A DNA stretch of 64,000 nucleotides from Atherix ibis (lineage: Eukaryota > Arthropoda > Insecta > Diptera > Athericidae), in NCBI GenBank assembly GCA_958298945.1, contig OY282606.1, forward strand, positions 55,937,920 through 56,001,919, written 5' to 3'. Below, piece by piece: positions 24,311 through 37,440 of this stretch (positions are counted from its first letter, which is position 1; each line of letters begins with the position of its first letter). The notes under the pieces are model-generated. The model worked only from the letters and a program-made list of their open reading frames with translations, had not been told where the DNA came from and ran no database searches. A program made the translations under genes and the position numbers.

Positions 24311-24849
24311 AACCAATCAAAATTAACACTAAGAACCAAACTTTTACTTCATTATACAAAACCAATTTGTACGAACGATATTGAGCTGTGGGGTTCAAGT
24401 TCAACAAAACCTTTCATTTACTTTCCATTCAATCCAAATCACTTTCTTCATGATTTGTGCGTTTCTCCTTATAAAATGTTCCATCCTCCAATTATCCTAC
24501 CACTATAAAAACTCTCCTCTGTTACCATCCACATTAACGTTTAAAAACAACGAGATCTTTAAAAATGTTTATTTCCATTTCAAAATTTTTCCTCTTCTAC
24601 TATAGTGTCCTAGTCAATAGATTTGAATCAAAATAATCAATTTGAAAAGAGCTTAACAAAATTATTTGTTTTTTATATTTTCGACTATTCAATATTAAAA
24701 AAAACAAATACTTGTAAATTTTTAAAAGGAAGAATCATAAACTTTAAAATAGAAAGAACATTAATGCCTAGTATTTTTGCCAATCTTTTATTAATAGCAA
24801 TAATAATGTTGGACTGGAAAGCAATGTTCTTTTCCAGTTTTTGTATAAT

Positions 24850-25240
24850 TGTGGCATTATTGCACAGATTACGCGGTTGATATTGGTTTTGAGCTCTTGA
24901 ATTGTGTGTGGACTAGAAGAAGCCCAACGGCATTAATTGCCGTGATCTACGTGGTTTTCAATAAATCTATTGTTTCTTGGGGAGTGTGGCACGTAGTGCC
25001 GTCCTGCTAAAACAACAAGTTGTCGATATCCATATCATGAAAAATTGTTCACAATGGCTCTGTAGCGCAGTCCATTGACAGTAATTGTAGAATCAACCTC
25101 ATTTGTTGAAAAAATACGGACCAATTATGCCAAAAATTGTAAAAGTAGCATTTTCAGATGCCCAAATGCAACCATTTTTGCGTTCGAGTATGAGATTCGT
25201 TCGAGAATATGATTTTTTCTGAAAAACTATCTATCACAGA
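24850..25240 (-). pseudogene. IS630/Tc3-type transposase relic
   Basis: Minus-strand blocks, in several frames: FGIIGPYFFNK, ITVNGLRYRAIVNNF and HTIQELKTNINRVIC. Stops and frameshifts are frequent. These are the catalytic-domain signposts of the family also found at 3.1 and 9.2 kb. Confidence 0.7.
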
Positions 25241-25249
25241 TCGACAATT

Positions 25250-26730
25250 TTCATAAAGGATCTATATTATTATAACACAAAATTTCGATCAAAATTGAAG
25301 GCATTATAAAAAATTGTAAATTTTTGTACAGTGAACATATAAAAAAAAACCAATTGGAAAATTTCCACTTAATAGACCCGTTACTTATTTTTAAGAAAAG
25401 CTTTTTGCAATTGTCAGTATAATTTTTGTCAAATCCAAGCACGTTAATTATCATCAATATGCATAAGTACAATAATTTCGGTGCTTAATTCAGGTAGACA
25501 CACGCATACATGCCTTGAGGAACACGATTTTTTCACAGACTATTCTGTGCGTAGAGCATTTGAATTAAAAATTCGCAAGCAATAACGTCAAGGCCAAAAT
25601 GCGAACGCACTGAATGCTCACAAACACATCCAAAATACGCATGTATTCGCAACAGTCATATACCATTTAAAGTTAAAAAAAAACTTTTTTAAACCTCTCG
25701 ACTGTAATACGGATGTATGCCACGAATATATATGCATGCATGTTTGGCAGCCATAGGCGCATATTTATACTGAAATAAACTTTATCGAGTATCGAGCACA
25801 TATAACAATACACTCTATGTTACACTACGTCAAACATACACGCACGGACACATAATCATATTCACATACATATAATATGGAAATTTGATTCTCACAGTTC
25901 AGTCTAGACTTTTTTCAATCATTCTCAGCTATCGAAATTTTATAAGAGCACATTTACTTTGAAATACTTCTTCTTTCTCTCCCCACTCTCCTCCCTTTAT
26001 GATATTCTTTTAACACATTTAATAAATTCATAATGCTATAGTCCTTTTTGATCTAAAAGCAATACAAAAAAACAAGGATTATATCCTTTCTCAAGAAATC
26101 ATCAATGAAGTTTGTGTTTTTGCCTTTTTGTGGAAATATAGCCCAAGAAGGGAGATTTACTGAAAATCTACTCTTGGGACTACTTGAAATTTCGATGAAC
26201 CTTCAAAATAAATCAATTGTAAATTCTTGAGTAAATTAAACAAAAAAAATACCATCGCGGCAGATGTACGCGAATTTAATAAGAATGCGTGCGTATCCAA
26301 TAGTGACTATGAATATCCGCTTCAATTATAAAGAAATGCGATTCCCATCAACAACAACCTAAAAAAAGGAGAGAGAGAGAGAGAGAAAAAAAAATAGGGA
26401 AACAGACATGGTCAGAATGAGGTCTGGTTATCAAAAATAGGGTAATTCTTGAACTTAATTTCCATAAAGTCCTTATAACTATAGAATTCGTCATAATCAA
26501 CAAATGTATTCGCGCATTTCAGGATACCTTCAAAACAATCAAAGAGTCAAATCACAATGCATCTTTCAAAAGGATCAAAAATCATTAAACTTAAGGATTA
26601 TTGTTTTTGAAAATAGATTTTTTTCTGTTGTTTATCAAGACAAGGCTGAAAGAATATTTCACACTCGAATTAATTCTAATTTATTATGTTAAAAGTTTTA
26701 ATACCAAAGTTTCTTACTATTATAAAGAGG
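25250..26730. other. Intron stretch with AG run, nothing recognised
   Basis: Contains a short (AG)n at 26370-26384 and many acatac/tatgca words. No gene seen. Confidence 0.5.
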
Positions 26731-26734
26731 GCAT

Positions 26735-27005
26735 TTTGCAGCGCCACAGCCATGAGGCCATTTGCCGACTTCATATTACGTATGGATTGGCATTGTTGGG
26801 GAGAGACCACATTTGATTGTTTTAGAAAATTGAAGGGATGACATGTTAAAAGAGTTATAAGAGAAAGAAACTCATTTAGAATATGGAAAATTATGAGTTA
26901 AAAGTCACAGTGCTGGTATGACAAATAGACGTTGAAATCTTGGGTAACTGTCATGTGGCCAATCCGGATTCTGAGAAGTTTCCTTGACCTATATTTCGGA
27001 ATGGT
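26735..27005 (-). mobile_element. RNase-H-type non-LTR retrotransposon C-terminal scrap
   Basis: The minus strand reads LLRIRIGHMTVTQDFNVYL, a decayed version of the RTGHxxLTHxYL tail seen at 40.5 kb. The plus-strand alignment (gtccgaattctgagcag against atccggattctgagaag) supports one family. Confidence 0.55.
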
Positions 27006-27294
27006 TGTTGAGTTATAAAATATTTTTGTCATCTTAATTGACTACTCTTCAAATCGATCTACTCTCTATTCTGAAATTTTAGGTACAAAAATTTGATTGA
27101 ATAGGTTTATTTGCAAGGCTTTTATAATTCACAAAAATCTTCAAAATTAACAATTTAATAATAATTTTGACTTTTAAAATTGGAAAAATATCTGCAAACC
27201 CGACTATTTTTTTATAAACTATCCTTAACTGTACCGTGGATGAAATGTCAGTGACTATTGGCGGCAAGCAAATTAACCTGGATAAACTTTTGTT

Positions 27295-27790
27295 TTCATC
27301 AATTACATATGTTGGTGGTGGACAGTTGCAATTGTCGTCCCAATATCGGAGCTACCAACATATACAAATAATAATCATATAACGCCAATCCTGCTCTTGC
27401 TACTATTCTTTTGACTTTATGAATATACGATATTAACTTCTCCGCTAATTGAATAAAAATGTACGGAGGTGTTCTTTCCACTCTTTGGTCAACTGGAATC
27501 ATCTTCAGCTCATTTGTTACACTCCTTTGGATGTTATCAACAGTGCTATGATCCTGGGGAACAAACAAAAAAGTCACACTGAGGGAGCTGAGCAGCCACT
27601 CGAATACTTTTTTCCGATAAAAACTCGCTGATGGATGTAATCCTGTGACAGGAGCGTTATCATAATGGAGCATTCAAAGGTTTGTAATGTCCGATTTGAC
27701 TCGATGAACCTTTTTAAACTTACTATTCATCAGCTTCAATGTTATTTTACGGTCTGATCTCACAAGAGGAATGTTCCAATCGGAAATGAT
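27295..27790 (-). pseudogene. Mariner-like relic (family M2), catalytic part
   Basis: The minus strand reads MLHYDNAPVTGLHPSASFY (second Asp retained), then STVDNIQRSVTNELKMIPVD (C-terminal block). The intervening third-Asp region is degenerate. Confidence 0.75.
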
Positions 27791-27799
27791 GATATACTG

Positions 27800-30700
27800 T
27801 TGGCTGGGCACTAATAATTCAAATAATCCTAGACAAAACACTTGTTCGATAAATGAAATGCCGTAATCACATACAAACTTACTTTTAAACTGGCATACAT
27901 AAATATGTAAATTAAACATTAAAAATAATATATGTACAATATTCGAATTTTTACTGATATGAATATAAATAAGCAAATTTATTATTCATATTCCTTGAGT
28001 AATAACATTCTTATGCTATTGAATTACAATCTATGCTGCTTTGATTATGAAATTTCGCAACTCGAGTACAAATCTTCCAATTTTTGTAGATACATATATA
28101 GATATGGATTAGTACACATGCATTCCGTATAATAAATATATATGCGAATTTTTATAAATATTTCAAGACAAAAGTACGATAAGAAAATTAAGAATAATTT
28201 GTACTCGTATCGTATTAATAGAAAGAATTTCAAAAGAATTTATGAATGGGCATATTCAGATAAGCATGAATACATTTAGTTATATCATTTATACAGTATG
28301 TATGCAGATAAGTATTGCCATTCACAGCAATAAAAAATGCAACTGTTTTCGTTAATATCCATTAATTGGAATTTTCCTATTATATTGATATGCATAAATT
28401 TTCTAAATATATATTTCCAGTGTACAGAGTGAATAATTTTAATTGGCATAGGCTAGCTGATAAGAACATGATTTCTACTACTATTAATTATTGATCTTAA
28501 AATATATGAATAAGATTTTTAAAAAAACATATCATATGATATAGAATTTAGAGTTAAATTCAGTAAGCATTTATCTCAAATGCTCTAAATATTGAATTAA
28601 TTGGTCTCGACATGGAGCCAATCTATCTCGACATTATACATTTTTTTTTATTGTCTAGATTAACTCAACCGTTATTTTAACAAATTCATATGTCCGAATG
28701 CAAATTGAATGATAGTGTACTTAGTTTAAATGAAATGTCCTTACAGGTTCTGGGAATTTAGCAAATTTTCACTATAATAATTAAAATCTCATCAGGTTAA
28801 TTTTGAAAAAAAACCTGATAAAATTATGAAAATATTTTAATTGTCATTAATTCGGTATACCTAACCACATATGTTTGTGCACAATTAAAATATGACAGTA
28901 TCATTAAATAAAATACATTTGACAGGTTATAATTCATTTTAAAAAAATTTTAAGATACTTTCTCATCTTTTATATCATCGATAAATAATTTTTTCAACAA
29001 ATATGTTAATAGTTAAGGTTGATGTACACTAGTAAATTTTTGAGATCATTTTAAATATAAACTTTAATTATCAATTCTAGTATTACCAATTTATCTCATG
29101 GACAATTTTAGTTGTGTAGAAAAAACAAAAATATCAGATTAGTTCAAAAATAATATGAATTACAAAATAAATACGAAAATTGTTTCGAAAAAATAATAAA
29201 GATAAAGAAGAATATTATAAAGAAGCAAGAGAGAAAAGAACGAGAGCAAAAAATTTAAAAAGAAAAAAGAGAAAATAAAAAAAACACTAATGATCATCGC
29301 CTTTATCTCTTTTGCACCGAAGTGTGTACTTGTGTTCTTAAAAGAGACAAACGAGCTGTTTTTTTTCTTGTTTTGTTATTTGGTTAAGTGTCTTCAAAGG
29401 CATCCGAGGAGACATAAGGCTCTACAGTGATGCCGGGTACTTTCTATATTATATTTTATCTGGATACATGAACACAAGCATTGTGTATGAATACCCGATT
29501 TTTTTACACGACAATATTATAAAAAAAAAGACAAAAGCTACAAAAAAAAGTATTTGTTTCGTTAAGAAATTTCCGACTGTGGGAACAAATCGGGTTACCA
29601 CTGTGAATATCTCTTCTCTTCATTCAAGATCTCAACCAAAGCATTTTTCCAAAAAAATAAACAAAAAAATCATATACAAAAAATGATGAACCGAAAAGAT
29701 TATCGCAATGATGTGTCTTCGCCTTCGTTTTTCTCTTCGAAATGTTGTTCTCTTTTTTTGCACTTTTCATACATTTTTACCAAAAAAAAAAAAAAAGCTG
29801 CGACAATTTTTTATAGGAATCCATATGGAATAAATTCTGTACATGCATATATGAATACACACAATTATTGCGGAAATGAAATGGATACGCACACATGACT
29901 AAATATATACACGCAAAGTATTTCTTCTAAGCCATACGCACTAATTTAATTCTGGTACGTCAAAAAAGTTTTATTTCTTTTCTCTCTTACCGCTCTCTCT
30001 CTATCATGTTTCATCTCTTTGTTATAATATACTTCTCTTCTCTCTTAGTTCTCCATTTGTAATTATTTTTTTATAAAATCAAACCAAAAGAAACAAAAGA
30101 TACAAAATGTAGTTAAGAACTATTTGTGAAAATGAAAAGATAATATTCAAAAACAAAATAAATAAATAAAAACTTGGATCAGGGAAAATTTGTGCAAATA
30201 ACTGCTAAAATAGAGTAAAAGATAAAAGGCAAAAAAAAAAGATGACACAACAACTTAGCTTTTACGTCATTAAAAATTTGGTTTGTTCGTTTTTCGATAT
30301 TTTTTTTGTTTTTCCTTTACAATACAGAAGACTTTACTGTTGAGCTCTATCTTAAAGCTTTTTTTCAAATACGACATTCGAATCCTCCTCTATGGAAATA
30401 AACATATCTACATTCATAATTGAATAGTTTATACACATACATGTATAAGCACGTGTAAACTTTCAAACAAGGCACGAGCACCAAACAAAAAAAAACACAA
30501 AATTTTGACACTTCGATTGTCATCATCAGTTTTAAAAGCTTACCATTCTATGCATGCATATATACAAACTCATTTACATATGCGTGAATTTGAATATTAT
30601 TTTTATATTTGTGAGTCATATATACATACCAAAACCACAAAAACAGTCGAAATCATTTCGGCACCGAACGTTCCATTCGAAAATAATCAGCTGATTGATA

Positions 30701-33120
30701 TCACAGAACAGCAGCCCATAAAACAGTTGATTTTTTAATGCTCTCTTATTTCAATTTAACTTCATTCATATTTGACACACATACGAGTGGACATGTACAA
30801 TATATTAGTATGGACATATACATATGTGTGTTGATATGCAAATATTAATTTCATGGGATTTTTCATATGCAGGAATTCGTAGATCCATTCCCATATTCCT
30901 TTTAAAGTGAATTTGATTGTGAATAGAAGAAAATTCAGCATTCATTGCCGGATAACTTTTATCTCTGATAAAAACTCAAACTGATAAGATCACCTATTTT
31001 TATACCATATAATTAGATCTCTTGGTAGTTGTATAATATTATAGATTCTTTCTTCTCTTCATCTCTAGTTTTCTACCACTCCACTCCTTACTTCTTCAGC
31101 TATTTCTTATTTTCTATTCAGTACACAATATACTCGTATATTTGGACCTTTTGGTGGGTGCGATATGAGGAAACATCACAGAACACATGCTATTCACACA
31201 CACACACACACACACAACATGTACATTGCTTTACTGAAATTTAAAATGTTAACTTTTTGAAGTGTCTGAAATGTGTCTAGCTGATTGCGACTTAAATAAG
31301 TATTTGAAGATTTGCCAAAATTTATTTTCACTGGATAGATGGCCAACGACCTTACCGAGTCGTTTTAGTGTCGCGCTCCTCCTCCTATTATTCTTATTAT
31401 AATAGTTACTATTATCGCATCAATAATATAGTATGCGATAAGATGGCAAAAAAGAGAGCAGAAATACGAACATTGAAATGAGATAGGTATAAAATAAATC
31501 CATACCGAATATAGGAGAAATATTAAAGATAGAAGATCATATGAAAAGTCAAACCATACCATTTAGTGACGTAGCTTTTGCTTATTTTGTTAGTTTTTAT
31601 ACCGAAAAGAGAATCACATTGGCCCAAGGTCATTTTCGGAGACGAATTCAAAAAAAAAAAAATTATAATAAATAAATATTCACAGGGAAACTTTTTCGAA
31701 GTGCTTATATGTATATGAATGAATTACTTGGATTAGACTGATTGAAGAAAAAGTTTAAGAAACTGATATTAATAATTATAATAGTAATATTATGAATAAT
31801 TAAACAATGGTTTCTGTACAAAAAATTGACTTCCAACATTCCAGCTATATAAATATACAAAAAGGTCCTAGAACATTTTCCCCTTTTATACCATATACAA
31901 TCTGACAATATCCAACTAATAAATTAGCTTTCTTACAATATTATCCTCGGACATATGGTTACTTGTTCTTATTGAATGTAGTTATCTTAAATATTCTCAT
32001 AATCAATGTGCATAAATAATTTTAAATAATTTAAATCAAATTTTATAATATCTCATTATAAATTATGTAAGGAAATAATAAAAAATTGAAATATTCACTC
32101 TTAAAAAAAACCAATTATATTATAAGATGTTTTAATACAAATTATTAAATGGAATATGTACGAGTACATTGAAGAATCCAATATGTTTTGCAATTTGCCG
32201 CATTAAGTGATTATAATTATCAATTAAGTATATTTAAAATAGTTTTAATAATTTTTCTTTGTTGAAAGAATGCGATTTTTTTTCTTTTCAAAATACTATT
32301 CAATGAGAGTTTAAACATGTCGGATGTAGGTTTTTTTGGTATATCACCCACTAATTAAGGTATAATGTTTAACCATTCATCGTGACTATAAACAGATATC
32401 AAGCTTTATGAGGTATGATCCTTTGAGTATGAAATAACACAAGAGAAAAAGACGTGCGATGATCCATTTTTTAAACAAAATGCATCCGGTGATTGTAACG
32501 CCATCTATCTAAAAACAATACAATTTTATAAATATACCAAATATAATAGCAAGTACATATATATATTGTTTGTTTTATTTGATTTTTTATGGGAATGACA
32601 TAATATTTATATATATGCTGAGTTAACAAAATTCTATTTGACACCATTTTTGTTGGGTGCCATCGTTTTACCGCCAATGATCTGAAAAATGTTCTGTTTT
32701 AGGCTAAGTCAAAGTTGCCATAAATTCAATTTTTATTTTCGATATAAAACCTAACCTGCTACTTAATGAGGTTATATGTGTACGATACTGGCAGCTTCTC
32801 TATTTTCTCATTCCTTACAATAGTGAAATTTTTTACCTTTAAAAGATTCACAAGTTATATTATAATATCCCAATTTACAACAAGAAACAATTTTGTATGC
32901 AGTGTTCAACAATACTAATATTAAATATATATTAAATAAAAAAAATTGTTTTCACATGAGGTATTTTATTTTCAATGTTAATTAATAAAATTTTAATTTT
33001 AAATGCACTAATTTTTTGTGTTAATCGCTTATCAATTTAATATTAGACATTTTTGTCCATAAGTTTATTTATTTAGTTCAGAAACTATTTATACAATAAA
33101 AAAATAAATGACAAAACTTA
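27800..33120. other. Long AT-rich intron stretch, nothing recognised
   Basis: More than 5 kb with no convincing coding similarity or element boundary. It is rich in acatacatat/tatgtatg words, with a CA run near 31.2 kb and purine- or pyrimidine-rich patches at 29.2-30.1 kb. Confidence 0.5.
31195..31217. repeat. (CA)n microsatellite
   Basis: About 11 uninterrupted CA units. Confidence 0.9.
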
Positions 33121-33129
33121 TATAATAGG

Positions 33130-34250
33130 AAATTTATCTTTAACATAATAAGCATTTTTTTTTAAATTTAACTAAATTTGCTGCATATTTTAATTTTTTA
33201 GGTAATTCATTAATTAACAAATTCTTCGTTTGTATTTCTAATCTAAAATCCTGACCATTTAGCAATGAATAGGTTTGAATAATATTTACATACTTTATTA
33301 CCGGAATACTTGGTAATAAATGATATATAATTTTAAAGACTAATATAAAAACATTAATTAATGTCCTCTGTTTAATATTTAACTAATTTAAAGAATTTAG
33401 CATTAACAATCTAGATGAATCGTTATTTACTTTCAAAATTATTCGCATTGCTTTATTTTGCAACTACTCAAAATTTGGTTTAATTATCTTTTCTTATTTT
33501 AGCGATAAAATAAACTCTTTAAAATATACGTGTATGGTTTAAAACTTAGTCGATCATCTATTATGGCACCCAAATATTTTAATTTATCTATAGTTTTATT
33601 ATGCAATTTACCATTAACAATCGTACATTTTGTCAATATTCAGTTTTAATTTGTTCATATTAAACCATTCTAGGTAATTTTTTAATGTAATATTCATTTT
33701 AAAGGCGCAATCATCAGCAGAGTCTTCTGTTACATATAGAAGGGCGCATCATCAGCAAAGATTCATTGGGAATATCATTTATATAAACTAGGAAAAGTAA
33801 CACACCAAGAATGGCACCTTGTGGTACTCCTAAATTAACTTCAATTGCATGAGAAACAGTCTCATTTACTTTAGTTTTTTTAAACTCGTTCAAATAAATA
33901 TGATTTAAACCATTCTAGTTCTGTTCCTTCAATACTATATTTTTCAAGTTTCTGAAGTAAAATTGAGTGATCGATAGCTACAAATTGGTCTACGCAAATC
34001 TAGAAACACTGCTACTATTGATTTACCATCATGGATTCCCAATTTCCATTCAGTGACTACCAAATTGATTAAAGCTTCACAATTATTGTTCTTTCTGAAT
34101 CCAGACTGATATTTAAAAATTAACCTTATTTTGTTCAAAATACTTTTCTTATTGATTATATGCCACTTTTCGAAATTCATTACATTTCTTGTAAGTATTA
34201 ACAATTTGCAATTGGATCTATCAAAATTATTTTCCAGTTAGGGAACAATA
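33130..34250 (-). pseudogene. CR1-like non-LTR reverse transcriptase relic
   Basis: Minus-strand blocks in order are KYQSGFRKNNNCEALINLV, SIVAVFLDLR, GTELEWFKSYL, VNLGVPQGAILGVLLFLVYI and NDIPNES. Further on come QNKAMRIILKVNNDSSRLLM, LNIKQRTLINVF, YSLLNGQDFRLEIQT and INELPKKLKYAANL, the typical C-terminal tail of CR1-type elements. The region that should hold the catalytic YADD (about 33.65-33.75 kb) is damaged by deletion. It is AT-rich like the host intron, which indicates age. Confidence 0.8.
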
Positions 34251-34259
34251 CCACTTTCC

Positions 34260-37200
34260 ATAGAACAATTTATTATTAATAACAAAATTTGACTTATTAA
34301 ATAAATTCGTATTTTTTATATTATTTAACGAAATTAAAATTATCTTTAATTCATTTATATTTAACAATTTAAATTTGAATTTAAAACAACCAATTATAAT
34401 TAGTAATATTGACATGATCTTTGTTTTGTTAAGTTCTATAATAATGTTGACAAAATAATCATTAAATCTAGTAGTAGGAATATCGAAACTGTTTTTTTAA
34501 ACCATAATTTTTTATGGCTTCACACACATGGATTTTTTATCCTGCGCGCTCTCAATTCTGTTACTTATAAAGTTAGTTTTTAGGAGTGAATTCACAATAA
34601 ATATTTTTTTTCCCAAGCAGCTCTTAATGAATAAAGAAAAACGAAGACCAAAACCATAAAATATATAAATAATTATAAAACATAAAAATTGGCATTATTC
34701 TTAATGCTTTTATAATGTAATAATTTTTCAGTAAATTTTCGGTTATGCTCAACGATAAATAAAAAATATTTAATGTTAAATCGAAATGATTTCAACATAA
34801 AAGAACTATATACTATGTGTATGTTGTACTCTTATAATATCCAATAAATTAAAGCAATATATTGAAAACAATAAGAGCTAAAAAGTCTTGAATAAACTTT
34901 GATCAATGACAAATTAAATGTAATCTTAATCCAATGTAAAATTACGATTCGTCTAAAATGCGGTAGATTAAAGAAATATCACAGAATAATTATATAATCA
35001 TCAAAAAAGAAATATTGAAAGAGTTCGTATATAATACGTCAATACATATGTGCATACCATATATAAATATGGATATCTATCTATGCGTACTGATACTCAG
35101 TTATAAATATATTTTGGTACATACATATCTATTGTACTTATACCTATCAATGACTCGTAAATAATACAATAAAAACCGGTATATGGGCGGATATAATTCT
35201 CATACTTATATACAAGCACATAAATGCGTGAGTACCCATCAATGTACAGCAGCCATACACACATATTTAGCGAAATTCAAAACTTGAATGATTAAGAAAA
35301 CTAAACAATATAAATGAATTTAGTTTAGAAGAAAAAATAACTTAAAATAGAGGGGGTGGAAAGGAGGGAATCGTTAACGATTGCAGACATGGAAAAAAAA
35401 CCACGATGATCAAAGTAGAGAAAATCGTTTTTTCTATCCAACTGAGCAGAGCATAGAAGCAACTCAGCATGATATCGCTTCAAGATAGAGGAGAGTACAT
35501 AACAAGACGCGTGTGATCCGAAATTCTTAGACGACACGACCAAAAGAAACGCAAGGTGCTCTCCAAGCAATCAACTAGACACCATGCAGGTGTATGATAT
35601 GTACGAGTATAGTGTTTGGCGGAGATCAGATGCTGGACGAACCGGCACAGTGTTGATAGCTAGCCAAACGTGAAACTTTATTAAAGCAGCAGATTAATCT
35701 GAGCGCATGAATGAAGATATTCACGGTAATCACAAGTTATCAAAGTTGTGACATGTGTACATACGTCTAAACACATGCACTAAAAGTCCGATGTATACAA
35801 GCTAAAGCTAAAAACAACACATTTGCATACACTACAACTGTCCGATTATCGTTGATCGCTTCAGCGTGGCAGTCAAGAAGTCAACCATTCGATAATGACC
35901 ATCATCTTTTGAAGTGAAGCCTTTCGCAATAAAGGTTCACGCAACTCATTCCGCACATTATATGGTTATTGGCGACAATGCTTCCGCCGCTTACACGATC
36001 CCCACGAGAACGAATCGTCATTGCAACCGAGACTGTAACAAAACATCATTAAAACTAACAAAATGGACAGACAAATCGTATCAGTGCACAAGACTTTATC
36101 TCTACGCACAATCTGAAGGTATGCGAGTACGATATGACATTTACATATGCACGAACATTTAGTATAATCCGTTGACAGTTGCTATCTTGTGTGGCTAAGC
36201 AAGCCACACCATCCACGGCCACACCACTCTAACATCTTTGTCATAGACGATAAACTTATAATGGGCAAGCCAAACTTGCTCGGAGAGGTTCAAGTTCATC
36301 TCCATAAATTGGTCAATGACAGTTCTCCTTCAAATTATATTGGGTCATTTATAAAAAAATTAAAAAGAAAACAAACGCACGAACTCATTGCACAAAACCC
36401 ACAAGTTCTATATCATTGGGTTTATATATCATTTAGCTATTCTTATAAAGGTTCAGTACAAAAAAGTTCGGGACGAGGGGTTGGGCAACGGGTTTAAAAA
36501 ATCATTGATTCGCAAATTAGCATTTTCCCAAAAATTTCCAAAACTAATGTCTACTGAAGCGCAACCGAGCTCAACTGGTTTCACTTCATTTGTCTCGGAT
36601 TCACTTGACTTCCTCTAACCAAGATTTCACTAACTATTCAAAATTTGTGAATCGATCACCATGATATCGTCCATCATTCACAGTCAAATATATTGTTTCA
36701 TCATTTTATTCAATGAGCTACAAATATGCTCATACAAAACCTCAAAAGCTTTTGTAAACATTTTAAAAAGAAAACTCATTCTAGAATGAATCTGATGCAA
36801 TAGCCCCAAAATTAATAGTATTGATGGCTTTGAGATTACTAGTCGTACTCGAATTTTCTTTGTTTAAACTTTATGTAAAGAAGTAATTTTTTTCTCGCTA
36901 GGACTAGAAAGATTGACATATTCTATAGAGGCTTTGTTCAAAATAAAAGTAACTTAATTTGTGTCTTCGATCAAGTTTGGTACAAAATGAAGAAAAAAAA
37001 ACAGAACAAAAATTAACTTAGTTCCCAAAGTCGATTGGATAATATCGAATGGGTAACAGTGACGTAAAGTATTGTAGTTTGCTAATAATTCCATCCTGTA
37101 AAGAAACCAAGTACCATGAAATAATGTCCTATACTTTTATGAATGTAGCAAAATATGTGACTTTTTTGTCGTAAAATTGAAATTGGATTGCTATCTATTG

Positions 37201-37435
37201 TTGTATCGTGGTCTTGACTAATAAAAGCATTTATAGATGTGAAAATTGAAAATAAATCGAAATAAAAGCATTAATATTATCATTATTTAATTGTCATGTC
37301 ACCTTAAATCAATCATACATACGAAGGTAGTTTTAGGCAAAAGCTAATTGCATTTGTAACATTGGTCCAATAAAATGCATACAGAATAGGGTAAAAAGGA
37401 CATTGCATGTGAGAAATTACCTATCTTTACTATTA
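34260..37435. other. Intron stretch, nothing assigned
   Basis: The 35.3-36.3 kb part is less AT-rich and has short frames (82 codons at 35914, 102 at 36189) without recognisable domains. The rest is AT-rich. Confidence 0.4.
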
Positions 37436-37440
37436 TAGTA

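Noticed and set aside
36189..36497. 102-codon plus frame
   Set aside because: No recognisable domain or splice context; kept only as an island worth checking.
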